Source: Candidatus Altimarinota bacterium (GTDB lineage: Bacteria; Patescibacteriota; Gracilibacteria; BD1-5; UBA2023). From it: DNA of 64,000 bases. The notes under the pieces were generated by a model, which made no database searches, was not told the origin of the DNA, and was given only the letters and a program-made list of their open reading frames with translations. Both the position numbers and the translations under genes were made by a program. Positions within the stretch are counted from its first letter, which is position 1. Each line of letters begins with the position of its first letter. Below, piece after piece: positions 22,663-33,907 of this stretch. The stretch lies in assembly GCA_028685185.1 (NCBI GenBank), contig JAQUEK010000002.1, positions 1 to 64,000 of the forward strand, written 5' to 3'.

Positions 22663-24564
22663 TTATCTAACTATAATCTTTCAGTCTGAAATCTCAAAGT
22701 TTATTATATATACTCATTTGCTGTTTCATATGAATATTGTTCAGTCTTTCGGAATATATATAGTATTGATTTTTGATTCGATAGGTTCAAGTTGTCATAT
22801 ATATTTCAATGATTTCACATCCTTGTAATTCTTTGAATCAGCCTCAAATATCCAGATTCTGTTATTCAACAATACATATATATAGTTAAGGTTCTGTGCA
22901 GTGAATATCTTAGGACTTATGTTCGATCATTCGATCATATAATTTTTAGGAAGACCGTTTATGACAATAGATTTCTTATTGTAGGCTGGGGAAGTGAAAA
23001 CCTTATCGATTGTCAGATCTTGCTTCAAGATATAGAATCACCCATCAATTGCAAAATCCAGCATCTGAAGGTTTTTAGTATCGTTTTCATCTAGAATTCA
23101 ATATCTTGAAGCGAATCAACTTATTCCTGGCTTATGCCTGAATATCTGATTTCCCTCTCATCATAGCAAGTATAGGTTTGAATTATATGTCTTTATCAAT
23201 TTTGTATTTTCCCAAGTTTTCTGTCATTCAACATTAATATAGCTGAATTCCTGTTTGTAGAATTTAAGTATCCTGTTTGTCTTTGTAAGGATGAATATAT
23301 ATCAATCAGGTGAAAGATCCGCTGAAATAGCTTCTTCTCAATCAGGATAATTATATGTTTTCACCTGCTCTCATTTTATATAAGGTCAGATCACTGAATT
23401 CTTTCAGACAAAATAATATTTCTTATTCAGTTCGAATATTCAATTTATAGCGAAATCATTCTTTGTGAATTCCAACTGGGCTTTGTCTTTATTAAGCTCA
23501 AAAGATTCTATTCAATTCATCTGTTTCTTAAGGGTTCAGATATGATCAAGAAGCTTTTTCACATCGCTTAAAAATATCTGTTTGTCTCTTACTTGAAATA
23601 TAAGATCTTCAGCCTTTTTGATATTGCTTGTGAAAATCTCTTTGTTTCATAAATCCTTATTTGTCTTTTCAATGATAAGCTGAGCTTCAATAAGTTTGTT
23701 TTTATATTCAGCAGGAATGGCACTCTGAACATTCTTCACGAGAATCTGTGAGATTATTACGTATAGAAATGTTATAGCGACAAAAACTCAAAGGCTGAAA
23801 AATCATATCTTCACATACTTATTATTCAGATCTATCTTTGATTTTATCTTTTCTATGATCATTCATACCTGCTTATTTTCTCAGATCTTATCTTTTATTG
23901 ATATGAATTGTTTTTTTATGTCATCGAATGATTTCTTCTGGTTTACTATGATTTCCTTCTTATTGTTCAATATGATTATATCATACTGTTCATTTATATC
24001 CTCTTGTGAAATTATCTTCTCGATAAGTTCCAATTTCTTCTCGGTATCGCTTATCAATGAAATCTCAAGGATATCATCCTTTGTTATGTAGTTAAGTATC
24101 TCGATATTTGAAATGTAAATGTTATCGGCGCTTCCTATGTTTCAGCTTGAAATGAAAGAGAATTCCAAATTTTTTCATTGCATTCAATCAGCGATATTTA
24201 TTATCTTGTTATTCTTTATAAGATAGACTGAATAATTTCATAGTATTGAAAAATGAAGGGTTTCCTTCTCGACAATTCATACGAATATATTCAGCTCTGA
24301 AAGATTGTAATCAGTACTAAGTTTTTTTATCTCCTTGTTTATCTTTTCAAGCGACAGTGAAAAATTTGAATATATATCGCTTCATGAATTTGATAGAAGC
24401 ACATCGATGGCTATATTTTCAATGATATTAAGCAGTCATTTGTCGTTATGGTTGATCTGGACTATAGCCTCCAGTCAGATATCGACTACCAATTTTTTGG
24501 TTGATACGAAGCTTGACTCGTTCAAAATAGGTAATTTTCATTTTTTTATCTCAATATTTAACAT
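22663..24564 (-). CDS. membrane protein with PPM-phosphatase-like N-domain and beta-propeller C-domain
   Basis: 633 residues. Residues 1-220 resemble the PPM/SpoIIE fold in strand pattern (VVDIGLEAIVQINHNDKGLL, LHFSILGNYSVYLIKNNKII) but lack the usual metal-binding aspartates, so it is probably catalytically dead. A membrane helix lies at about 272-295 (IGFFSLGVFVAITFLYVIIS), followed by a coiled coil (about 300-370). The rest contains repeated strands typical of a propeller (SADLSPDGYIFILTKTNRIL, FAIDGGFYILKQDLT). Topology suggests a cytoplasmic domain joined to an extracellular one. Function unknown. Confidence 0.65.
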
Positions 24565-24742
24565 TTTTTGAAACTTATAATTTATGATTTTGAAAATTCA
24601 ATAACATCCACTTCTGGTTTTTCTTAAAAAAATAAGGGAGGAAAATAGCATTGAAATTATTTTTCTCCCCACCTCTATATGATGCTAGGATTGTGGGATG
24701 GACTATTTATTTTTGTTTTTTTAAATTCAAATTTCTTTCTGA

Positions 24743-25123
24743 CTATAAATCATCAAGCATTTTCAATACATCATCTGCTGAAGAAGAATTATCCTTGTCT
24801 TCAGTTTCAGCTTTCTTTATCTTCTCTTTATTTTCCTTCACTTGGAATTCTTGCCACTCGATAAGGTGTTTTTCATTTAATGTTTTGATTTCATCTTGGT
24901 ATTTAACTTCAAGCTCTTCAAGTTTCTTTCTTTCTGTCTCTAATATGTCAAAAAGTCTATCGACCTGTTCATCAGTCATTGAAGGAAGGATATCGAACCA
25001 ATATTGTTTCTCGTTATTGTCCATTGATTCAGTATTCAGAACCAATTTAACTAGCTCTCAATATTGACTTTGAATTTCATCCAGTATATTAAAAACAAAT
25101 CAGTCTTTTGTAATTTGTGCCAT
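24743..25123 (-). CDS. small coiled-coil hypothetical protein
   Basis: 126 residues. Helical with a long charged coiled coil at about 60-110 (ETERKKLEELEVKYQDEIKT) and an acidic C-terminus SADDVLKMLDDL. The segment YWFDILPSMTDEQVDRLFDI resembles a small conserved CPR family of unknown role. Ends in TAG. Two TGA glycines near the N-terminus fix the frame upstream of the methionine at 25023. Confidence 0.75.
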
Positions 25124-25216
25124 TTGTTATTTGTTAAAATATAATTTTTCCCATTATAGCTTTAATTCTTTTTTTTCAAAATTTTTTTCAATGTTTTTCT
25201 TTAAGGGTTCAATATT

Positions 25217-25978
25217 TTAAGCTAATGTCAGTATTTCAAATCAATCAGAAGTAACAAGAATTGTATGTTCGAATTGTGCCGATAGCTTCGAATCTTCTGT
25301 TTTCACTGTCCATCAGTCCTTTAAAATCTTGGTTTTATGGCTTCATACGTTGATCATAGGCTCGATTGTGAAAATCATTCACGCTTCCATGATGATTCAG
25401 CTGTTTTTCGGAGCTTTATGGTATATGTACGGCTCTTCATGAAGATCCATTCAGACTCAATGTCATGTATATTCACGGACAATACCATATCACTTCGCTT
25501 CAACATATTTGGCTATCTCATATCAGATATTTCATGTGAAATTTCAAGGCCTTACCTGACCTATTCATATTTCCAGAGCTTTTTTCGTTATGCTTATAAG
25601 ATTTTTAGCTTGTTCGGAAATCTCTCATACAGTGTACATCCTTGAAGTATCTCAATAATAACCATCCTTTATAACAGTCACATCGATATTAAGTATATCT
25701 CATGGTTTCAAGATCTCGTTTTTGCTTGGGATTCAATGGCATATCGTGTCATTGAGCGAGATACAGGTATATTTTGGATAACCGTGATATCATATGCATG
25801 CGGAATGACCTCATAATGACATTATGAAGGTATTGCAGATATGATCGAGCTCTTCTGAGGATATTCCTTCTTTGACATATGGCGTGATCATATCAAGGGC
25901 TTGAGCTGCAATTTTCGATGCGGCCCTGATTCACTGTATCTGCTTATCGTTTTTTATGATGATTTTTGTTTTCGCCAT
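25217..25978 (-). CDS. map: methionine aminopeptidase, type I
   Basis: 253 residues, normal for MetAP-Ia. Metal and catalytic residues are present: YHGYPKYTCISLNDTICHGI (His), LNIDVTVIKDGYYGDTSRM (two Asp), GHGVGMDLHEEPYI (His), MIFTIEPMI (Glu) and the final Glu near FEHTILV. Removes the initiator methionine from nascent proteins. Many motif glycines are TGA. The gene starts opposite the secreted CAP protein. Confidence 0.95.
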
Positions 25979-26045
25979 TACTTATAAACTTTACTTTTAA
26001 AAATTACTTTTATAATAAGGCAAATTCCTAAATTTCAAAATTTTT

Positions 26046-26618
26046 ATGAAACCGTTTTTAAAAATAGCTTTCCTTATCACAGCTTTTTCGGCATTTGTAC
26101 CTAGTTTGTTTGCTATAAGCTATGATTTACCTGAAATACAAAACAAATGGTTGGAATGGACGAATACCGAGAGATCGAAATATGGATTGCCTGATTATCA
26201 GATAAGCGAAGCTCTGAATATAACAGCATCAAGCTGGTCTGAATATTCAAAATCAAGATGATATATAGACCATAAGAGACCATGACAGAAGCTGTATTAT
26301 GATTTCAACAAGATATGAGGCTGGTTCAATAGTAAATGAGTCTCATTCCAGAAGGTTTCAAAAACGACATTTTCAGAAAGCATCTGATGGAATGTTTATT
26401 CATGTAAGAAAGATGATTGCACGGAAAGATTGCTATCTGCCGTAAAAACAACATTCGAAATGTATATGAGGGAAAAATGAAAGAAATACAGACCTCATTA
26501 TAATGCTTTGATAAACAAGGATTTCACAGTTGTAGGGATTTGATTGAGTGTTGACGAAAAAAAACACAAGTATTATATTACTATACATTACGGAACAAAG
26601 GTACTAGTGAAAAAATAA
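26046..26618 (+). CDS. secreted CAP/SCP-domain protein
   Basis: 190 residues. Signal peptide 1-22 (AFLITAFSAFVPSLFA). CAP domain: WLEWTNTERSKYGLPDYQIS, a His in IDHKRP, SESIGWNVYSC with the Glu, and HYNALINKDFTVVGIGLSVD. Two cysteines (SCKKDDC) may form a disulfide. CAP proteins are secreted; bacterial members act on cell walls or surfaces, but the activity is not established. It stands alone, divergent from map and convergent with ybeY. Confidence 0.9.
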
Positions 26619-26628
26619 CATGTAATAT

Positions 26629-27090
26629 TTAAGATATCCTTATTCCAAATTTCTCATGGATATCACTGATAATGATATCTTCTTCCTTTTTCATCTCTTC
26701 AAAATCACTATCTTCTTCATGGTCGAAACCCAGGATATGAAGAATGGAATGGATCAATAATTTATAGAATTCTTCTTCTAGGGTATTTCAATATTCTTTC
26801 GATTGTGATCTTACTCTGATTTCAGATAATATTATCTCACCAGCGATTTCCTTGATCTTCAGATTTGAAAAATCATCGAAATAATGGAAACTCAAAACAT
26901 CTGTCGTTGAATCTATATTCCTATATTGCTTATTCAGTTCTTTTATAACATCGTCATCAAGAAAAACTATATTCAATGTTCAGTTCTGTGGTATTCTGAT
27001 ATTCTCAGAGATCATTGAAAAGATATGGTCGGTTATTTTTTTGTCCGCTTTAATATCTTTCGGCTTGTTTATTATCTTATAATGGAACAT
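26629..27090 (-). CDS. ybeY: endoribonuclease YbeY (rRNA maturation factor)
   Basis: 153 residues. Contains the family signature STTDVLSFHYF and the zinc triad HSILHILGFDHEE (HxxxHxxxxxH) near residue 120. Involved in 16S rRNA 3'-end processing and ribosome quality control. Stop of the upstream DUF4012 gene (27092) is not overlapped: ybeY lies directly downstream of it with one base between. Confidence 0.95.
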
Positions 27091-27091
27091 C

Positions 27092-29299
27092 TTAATTTAT
27101 ATTTACTTTATAATTGACCAGTCATGGCTGCTTGTAGAATCTTGTTGCTGTTGAGCAGCTTTTTGGAAAAGTGGTGTATGAAAAGCTGATTTTTGAAGTT
27201 TTTGAAATGTCGGTGTTCATATAGAATTTTATGAAATCATATTTAGGATTCGAACTGTCCAGATTTATGGATGCATCATCAGTATTAAGCTTTGTTCATT
27301 TCGGAACCAATACTCTTACAAACTGCCTGTTCTCTCATTTTCATTCGATTCATTTCAATCTATTCCTTTCGTTTTTATCCGTAATCCCCAGATCATCGAA
27401 TACCTTATCCATCTGAATGATATCCTTATCTCAGAAGAAATTGTTTGATACAAAATTGAAATCATTTTCCAAAGAGCAATCAGGATTTTTCTTTACAGTG
27501 AGATTGAAAGTCCTTCATATATACCTATCTGACTTGTTTCAGGAGATGGAAGTGAAAACCGGATAGAACCAGTTAGAGGTTTCAGTTTTCCAATTTTCAG
27601 AAAAATTGTATTTTTCTAGAAAAGCTGAAACATCTTCATTTCTTGAAGAGAAAAGTATCTCTCATTTTTGGAAATTATCTAGAAGTATATCGAAATATCA
27701 TGAAAAATCCTTCTTTTCAAGAAGTTTCTTCTCTAAGTGATCAGTGAACTTGAAAAGTATATCTTTCGGTGATGTCACTTTCTGAAACTTATTCTCGACC
27801 AATGTGGACATGACAAGTGAGAAATTATCGCTGGTGATATCCATATTTATCTCAGGCAGATGAACACTTCAATATTTCAATAGGAAATCCTTCACAAGCG
27901 TCTGATTGATTGCAATGACTCAATCCAGGCTTGATCACCCTCATTTTTCATAGAAGAAGTTTATCTTATCGGCGCTTTCCTTGAAAATAGGTGAATAATT
28001 AGCATCTCTAAGTCAGTTGTTCGGCGAGATGACATTCAATCATTCAGGCGGGGTTTCAAGATACGGGGTGATGTGCCAATCATAATAATAAACATCTTTC
28101 TTATCGTATTTTATTATGTTTCATTTATATAATTCAAGCGTGATTACACTTCAAGGGAACCCTCAATTTGCCCTTATCTCATCGTTGTTTTGGTTCAGAA
28201 CAAGATATCTCACTGGTTTAGTATCTCATAATGCCTGCATAAGCATATCTTTGTTTCAGATATAGAATTCAAGCATTGCAGATGTTTTGATGAGACTGCT
28301 CAATACCTTATGGAATTTATCGTTTAACGACTTGTCTGGAAGATTATCGATTCTTGAATAATAAGAAATAGCCTTATTTAGGCTTGCATTTACCTTGATT
28401 ATCTTTTCATTCTCCTTTTTCAGGAAATCGGTTATTTTCATTCATTTCAGCTTTTCCAATCAGATTTTAGAATCACCGATTTTCAGCTCGTTTTCAAGAT
28501 CTGCATATATGTCTCAGATATTCACCATTATCTCTCAGATCTGTGATCATCATTTGATTATATTATTAGCAAGGATTATATTGTCATTCTTGTAGAAGAT
28601 ATTGTTTCAGAAAAGATTTGCTGGAGTGAATGCTATTGAAAGCAGATTAAGCTTATTCTTTACCGATATCGCTTCTTGCTTCATCTGGGTTCAGTTTCTG
28701 ATGTTCTTGAAATTATACATCTTCTGATATGAATCTATGACCTCTGCTTGCATATAATTCTTGAATCACAGTCAGAACAATATGAAAGCTCATAATATTA
28801 GGAATATCAGGAATGAGAACTGAAGTCATTTCAAAAAAGATGCTCTTATAAGCTTCTTGTATTTTTTTAAGAATACGAAAGGGATTTTCGGTATACTTAC
28901 CCTTTGCTTATATATGTCAGGATATTCTCTGAAAATTCATGTTTCCTTTAGATCTCTCACGTCTAATGTATTTCTGGGTAATTTTGGAAGCTTAGTTGAA
29001 AGGTTCAGATTTTTAATGATTTTTCTGTATTTTTTCGGAATTATAGTTATGCTTATTTTTGGCTTATTGCTTACTATATCCAATAATTTGCAGTTTCTCA
29101 GATAATCTATTTTCAGCTTTTTTACTATCGAAAGGTTTATTTTTTTTGGTTCTTCAGATGAGATATCGTTGAAAATCTTTGAATTGTTATGCAGGATCGC
29201 TTTTATTTTGCTTTTCGGAAAAAATTCGAACAAATCAATAATAGAACTTTTTCATTCCTCCTTTTCGAATATATCGTTTAAAAAATCCTTTTGTGACAT
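27092..29299 (-). CDS. DUF4012 membrane protein
   Basis: 735 residues. About 155 cytoplasmic residues rich in Lys/Ile, then one membrane helix at about 163-185 (FLIFLILGAFILFGLGFKNY), then a large outside domain. The latter has the DUF4012 core RYLVLNQNNDEIRANGGFPG (about 350) and GSSLDGVIAINQTLVKDFL further on, related to the LytR/CpsA-like region of these proteins. DUF4012 is common in CPR and Gram-positive genomes, role unknown, probably envelope. Followed at once by ybeY. Confidence 0.87.
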
Positions 29300-29425
29300 C
29301 TTTTATTGGTAATTTTAAGAAAATTATAACTTTTTTTATAAAATTACAATTCTACTTGGCTTTTAAGATTGACAAAACTCTTTGTTAATATATTATTAAG
29401 CGCATATATTTTGTAAATCTTGAAA

Positions 29426-29620
29426 ATGAACGAAATGCAATGCGAATCTTGCGAAAGATGAGAGAAAAATTTCTGACTTCTGTTGGAAAGCCTTAAAAAT
29501 AATAGAATAAATGCCGTCAGTGTCCTTGATATATGCGATGAGAGATGCTGATTCTCCAATGCGAAAATCTATGATTTCCTTACTAAGAGGAACATACAGG
29601 AATCGAAAAAGCTATGATAA
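29426..29620 (+). CDS. 64-residue Cys-rich small protein
   Basis: Reads MNEMQCESCERGEKNFGLLL then a short helical segment with ICDERCGF. The CxxC and CxxxC pairs could bind a metal. Three TGA codons are read as glycine. The end overlaps the 3' end of the convergent Ogt-like pseudogene by nine bases. No family recognised; reality of the gene is moderately supported by codon use only. Confidence 0.5.
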
Positions 29621-29896
29621 GATATCTTTCTTTTCAATCTTTCATCCTATAACCGTTATTCATTCCTTTCACAATCTTCTGATCTTTTCCTCTATTCAAA
29701 GGTTATATCAACCTATCTTACCATCAGAACATACTACCTTATAACAGGGATATTTTTCCTGTTTCTGATTTTTCGATAGGATTTTTGCTATGGTTCTAGG
29801 ATGAAGAGATAATCTCTGTGCCAATGCCTTATATGTTATAACCTTTTAATAGGGGATTGAAGATAGATATTCCAATATTTCCCGTGATTTTTCCAT
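29612..29896 (-). pseudogene. Ogt/Atl-type methyltransferase domain interrupted by TAA at a conserved glycine
   Basis: The frame encodes 94 codons of a methylated-DNA methyltransferase C-terminal domain: EILEYLSSIPY, then stop, then KVITYKALAQRL, YPCYKVVCSDGKIGGYNLG with the active-site PC-x-(R/K)-VV, and EGITVIGGKI. The family motif is IPxGxVxTY. The required glycine is codon 17, and it reads TAA (29846-29848 on plus as TTA) instead of TGA, one transition away. Either a recent nonsense mutation, a readthrough case or a sequencing error. The Cys-containing half is intact, so decay looks recent. Intact, the product would repair O6-alkylguanine or bind it. Confidence 0.72.
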
Positions 29897-29976
29897 AATA
29901 TTTATATGCTTATTATTACACTTGATTATACTTAAAAATTTTAAATCATAAATATAAAAAACAGATTCATTAAAAA

Positions 29977-30004
29977 TTGCATTTCACAGCTGCTTTAATA
30001 TAAT
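29977..30004 (+). promoter_or_regulatory. sigma70-type promoter for gltX
   Basis: TTGCAT (29977-29982), 16-base spacer, TATAAT (29999-30004), 31 bases before the gltX ATG. Confidence 0.6.
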
Positions 30005-30035
30005 AACAAAGCTTTAAATTTATAAAATACAAAAA

Positions 30036-31511
30036 ATGACAGTCAAAACTCGCTTAGCGCCGTCCCCTACATGATTTGTTCATATCTGAAGCCTTAGATT
30101 GGCTTTATATGATTATCTTTTCGCAAAAAAGAACAATTGAATATATGCGCTTAGGGTAGAGGATACAGATCAGACAAGATTGGTGGATGAGGCATTCTGA
30201 AATATGGTTAAGGTTTTCGAAGAAGTCTGAATAGTACCTGATGAATGACCTGCCCCTTATGCTGACTTATGAAACTGACCATATATACAATCTGAGAGAC
30301 TCGATCTTTACAGACCTTTCATAGATAAGCTCATAGAAGAATGAAATGCATATTATTGCTTTTGTTCCAGTGAAAGGTTAGAAGCACTGAGAAACCAGCA
30401 AACAGAACTGAAGCTTCCTACAAAGTATGATTGATTATGCAGGGATATACCTTTGGCTGAGGCTAAAATAAGAATCGAAGCATGAGAGAGGTACACTGTG
30501 AGATTGAAAGTTCCGAAATGAGAAAAGATAGTATTCGAGGATCTTGTACGTGGCAGGGTGGAATTCAGCTCAAGCGATATCGATGATCAGGTTCTGCTTA
30601 AATCAGATTGATTTCCTACTTATCATTGAGCTGTAGTGGTGGATGATTTCCTCATGAAGGTCACACATGTTTTCAGATGAGTTGAATGGCTTAGTTCTAT
30701 GCCGAAACAGATTCTTGTCGCAAAATATCTGTGAATTGAATTGCCGAAATATGCCCATCTGCCTCTTATAGTCGATATTAATCGCAAGAAACTGTCAAAG
30801 AGAAGCTGAGATGTTGCTGTTGAAGAATACCTGAAAAAATGATATCTGAAGGAAGCTCTCTTGAATTTCATATTGTTCCTATGATGGAATCCTAAGACCA
30901 CGGAGGAGATATTTTCTGTTCCTGAAATGATTGAAAAATTCGATATAAAGGATGTTCATAAGGCTGATGCGGTTTTTGATATCGAAAAGCTTAATTGGAT
31001 GAACTCAAAATATATCATCAAGACAGATATAAATGAACTTTTTGAAAAGCTGGATAAATATCTTGCAGAATATGAGAATGATTTCCATAAAGATGTTTTT
31101 TCGAAATTCGATAAGCAATACAATATGAAAATCCTTAAGGAGCTTCAGACTAAAATCAAGAAGTTCGATGAATATAAGGATCTTACATGATTTTTATACA
31201 ATGATGCAAATATAAGGCTTGATTTGCTTTTGAGCGAGAAGATGTGAATCGATTCGCTTGACTTTGCTAAAAAATCGTTAAAATTATCTTTGGATATCTT
31301 GAATTCAAGAGATGCTTTTACACAAGATGAGCTCAAGGAAATCTTTATCGAGAAGATAAAGGAGAATTGATTGAAAAACGGCCAAGTTCTTTGGCCAACA
31401 CGTGTAGCATTATCATGAGAGGAATTTTCTATCGGTGCATTTGAATTAATTGGAGTATTAGGAATCGAAAAGTCAAGGCAAAGAATAGGTAAAATTCTTG
31501 AACAAATCTAA
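30036..31511 (+). CDS. gltX: glutamyl-tRNA synthetase
   Basis: 491 residues. Class I signature RLAPSPTGFVHIGSLRLAL at residues 6-24; both HIG and PTG glycines are TGA codons. The second signature is KLSKRSGDVA near 255. An anticodon-binding helical domain follows. Charges tRNA-Glu (and possibly tRNA-Gln, to be amidated) with glutamate. tRNA-Glu itself is encoded at 45254-45328. First gene of a plus-strand series running to mltG. Confidence 0.96.
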
Positions 31512-31582
31512 TATAAGTGTTAATATGAATTTATGAGTGTAACTGCAAGTTTTGAAGAAAGTTTAAATTTTTATTAGAAAAT

Positions 31583-31936
31583 ATGAATTACTTAATTTTG
31601 AAAAGCATAATAGAAGCTACGATTGCAAATTTCAAGTGCAAGAATTGTGACTCATGAATCAGTGAATGAAACCTGAATATTCTTTGAACTGCAGGAAACA
31701 ACATCAATATGGAGATTGTTTGTCCTAATTGTAAGGTTCAATGAGTTGTAAAAGCTGAATTTTGAATGTTGAACAACAATAATCTTAAGAACCCGGACTT
31801 CATAAATAATCTGAAAACATATTTCAATTGAAATAAAGAGGATTCTTCCTTGGAATCAATCAAGGATGAAGATATATTGAATCTAAGAAAAGGTCTTAAC
31901 AACAGTTCATCTATAGAAGATTTCTTTAAAAAATAA
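31583..31936 (+). CDS. zinc-ribbon hypothetical protein
   Basis: 117 residues. An N-terminal zinc ribbon is formed by FKCKNCDSG (about 18-25) and IVCPNCKVQG (about 45-55). A flexible, acidic C-terminal part ends SSIEDFFKK. The pattern occurs in CPR genomes as a small conserved protein; partner and role unknown. Followed after 11 bases by the coiled-coil membrane protein. Confidence 0.78.
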
Positions 31937-31947
31937 TCTGCACATAT

Positions 31948-32349
31948 ATGTCATTTTTTACAAAGTTCTTATCTTCATTATTGATAATAATAGTTATTTA
32001 TGTGCTTGCTGTTTTTCTTTTCCCAAATGAGGTTGATAGGTTTTCAAAAAAGATTTCTCTATATGAAGCTAATATGTTCATAAGGAATGTAAAATTAGAA
32101 TCACTGAAATTTTCCGATAAGCTTTTGAATGTAAAATCAAGCCAAGATGTCATCTGAAAAGCTAAGGATATTGCCGACAGTGCAAATCAGGCAATTGACT
32201 CAACTAAAGATGTCATCACAAAAAAGATAGAACAAACAAATAAGGTCATAAAGAATTGAGAAAAGGTCATAAACGCAACAACTGAATTTAAGGAAAGCGT
32301 TTCTGAATTATCATCGTTATCATGATCAGTTACCTGATCTGGTAATTAA
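31948..32349 (+). CDS. single-pass membrane protein with coiled coil
   Basis: 133 residues. Membrane helix at about 5-25 (LSSLLIIIVIYVLAVFLFP), followed by a long helix of heptad-like repeats (AKDIADSANQAIDSTKDVIT) and a Ser/Gly tail. No known domain. Its position between a zinc-ribbon protein and tsaC gives no firm clue. Confidence 0.75.
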
Positions 32350-32373
32350 TAAATAAAACTTAAAGATATATAA

Positions 32374-32898
32374 ATGGTTTTCGCCGTATCCACAGATACG
32401 TGTTATTGATTTGCTTGCAATTTCTATGATGAAAGCTGATACGATGAGATATTTGAGATAAAAAACAGGGATAAAAGCAAATTGATGTCTATAGCTGTAA
32501 AGGATTTTTCTGAATTAGAGAGAATATCGAAGCTGAATTCATGACAAATTGATTTTTTGAAGACATATCATTTTCCCTTCACGATTGTCACAGAGATAAA
32601 AGATGATTTCATTATTCCACCATTTTTGGATAAAAGCCTATATAAGGATTTTTGAATAAGGGTTGCTGGTCTGTTTCTGACTGATGAGATGAATGAAATC
32701 TTAGATTTCCCGATTTTTCTGACCTCAGCGAATAACTCATGAGAAAAAGAGATATATGATTATTCTGAATTTGAGAATATCTTCTCCGGTCATGATATAA
32801 CGATAATTAAATGAAGAACGTGACAGAATTTAACATCTAATATATTTAAATTCATATGAGATTCGATAGAGCTTGATTACATAAGAAAAAATTATTAA
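32374..32898 (+). CDS. tsaC: threonylcarbamoyl-AMP synthase, TsaC/Sua5/YrdC family
   Basis: 174 residues. Contains STDTCYGFACNF (family: PTDTxYGL), the KNRDKSKLMSI segment and FLTSANNSG near 135. Makes threonylcarbamoyl-AMP from threonine, bicarbonate and ATP for the t6A modification of ANN-reading tRNAs. TsaB/D/E are not in the window. Stop is followed after two bases by mltG. Confidence 0.92.
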
Positions 32899-32900
32899 GC

Positions 32901-33872
32901 ATGAAAAGGATAATAATCTGAATCATGATTTTTTCAGCATTTTTCTGAATATACAGATATGATGAAATTTGAGGAACACTTATCCCAAAACAGGACTTTA
33001 CGATAATGAATTGAGATACGGTTTGATCATTGCCAAGAATTCTGGATTTAGATATAAACAGCTTTCTTTATAGGATATGGATAAAATTCAATTATCCTGA
33101 TTATAACCTTTTGGCCTGAAGTTATTCTGTAGATGATACAGTCACTCTTTATAAGTTATTTGATGAAGTCTTGAAAAAACCAGATTCAAAGGATATGAAG
33201 GTTACGATTTTACCATGATGGAATATATTCGATATAGATGCATATCTTAGCGATAATTGAGTTATAAAAAAATGAGATCTTATCGCATTCTCTAAAAATA
33301 TAAAAGAATCATACAAGAAAAAATACGGTTTTCTTAAAGGAGCTGATTCTATAGAGTGATTCATATACCCTGATACGTATAGATTACCTACAGAGCCCGA
33401 TCTTGACGTTTTCCTGGAGGTTGTTTTTGATGAATTTGATGATAAGGTATTTTCAAAATATTGAAATTCCGATAGATTTTATGATAATGTGATTTTTGCT
33501 TCGATTCTTGAAAGGGAAGAGAAGAATACTATCAATAAACCAGTAGTCGCTTGAGTACTTAAGAAAAGATTGTCTGAGAATATCGCTTTATGAGCTGATG
33601 CTACGGTCTGTTACGCATATGAGCTAACTCAAGAGGAATGTACGCCGACATTCATAAATAATTACATCTATAAGAAATCCGATTATAATACAAGATCAAA
33701 AATCTGATTGCCGCCTACTCCCATATCAAATTTCACCGATGAGACTATAGATGCTGTTGTAAATTCGAAGGCATCACCATATTACTATTATCTGCATGAT
33801 ATGAACTGAAACATATTTTATGGAAAGACTTTGGAAGAGCATAATAGAAATAAGCTTGAATATATGAATTAA
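32901..33872 (+). CDS. mltG: endolytic murein transglycosylase MltG (YceG family)
   Basis: 323 residues. N-terminal membrane helix (RIIIGIMIFSAFFGIYRY), LysM-like segment, then the YceG domain: EGFIYPDTYRLP-like stretch (SIEGFIYPDTYRLPTEPDLD), catalytic Glu in IFASILEREEKNT, and the end motif ISNFTDETIDAVVNSKASPYYYYL. Cuts nascent glycan strands at the membrane and limits their length. Together with murG and the flippase it implies real peptidoglycan. Confidence 0.93.
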
Positions 33873-33905
33873 AAAAAGAGATGCGGTTAACTGCATCTCT
33901 TTTTA
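33871..33905. terminator. bidirectional intrinsic terminator between mltG and topA
   Basis: AAAAAGAGATGC pairs with GCATCTCTTTTT around GGTTAACT, with poly-T on either strand. Stops of the two convergent genes are 35 bases apart. Confidence 0.88.
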
Positions 33906-33907
33906 GC

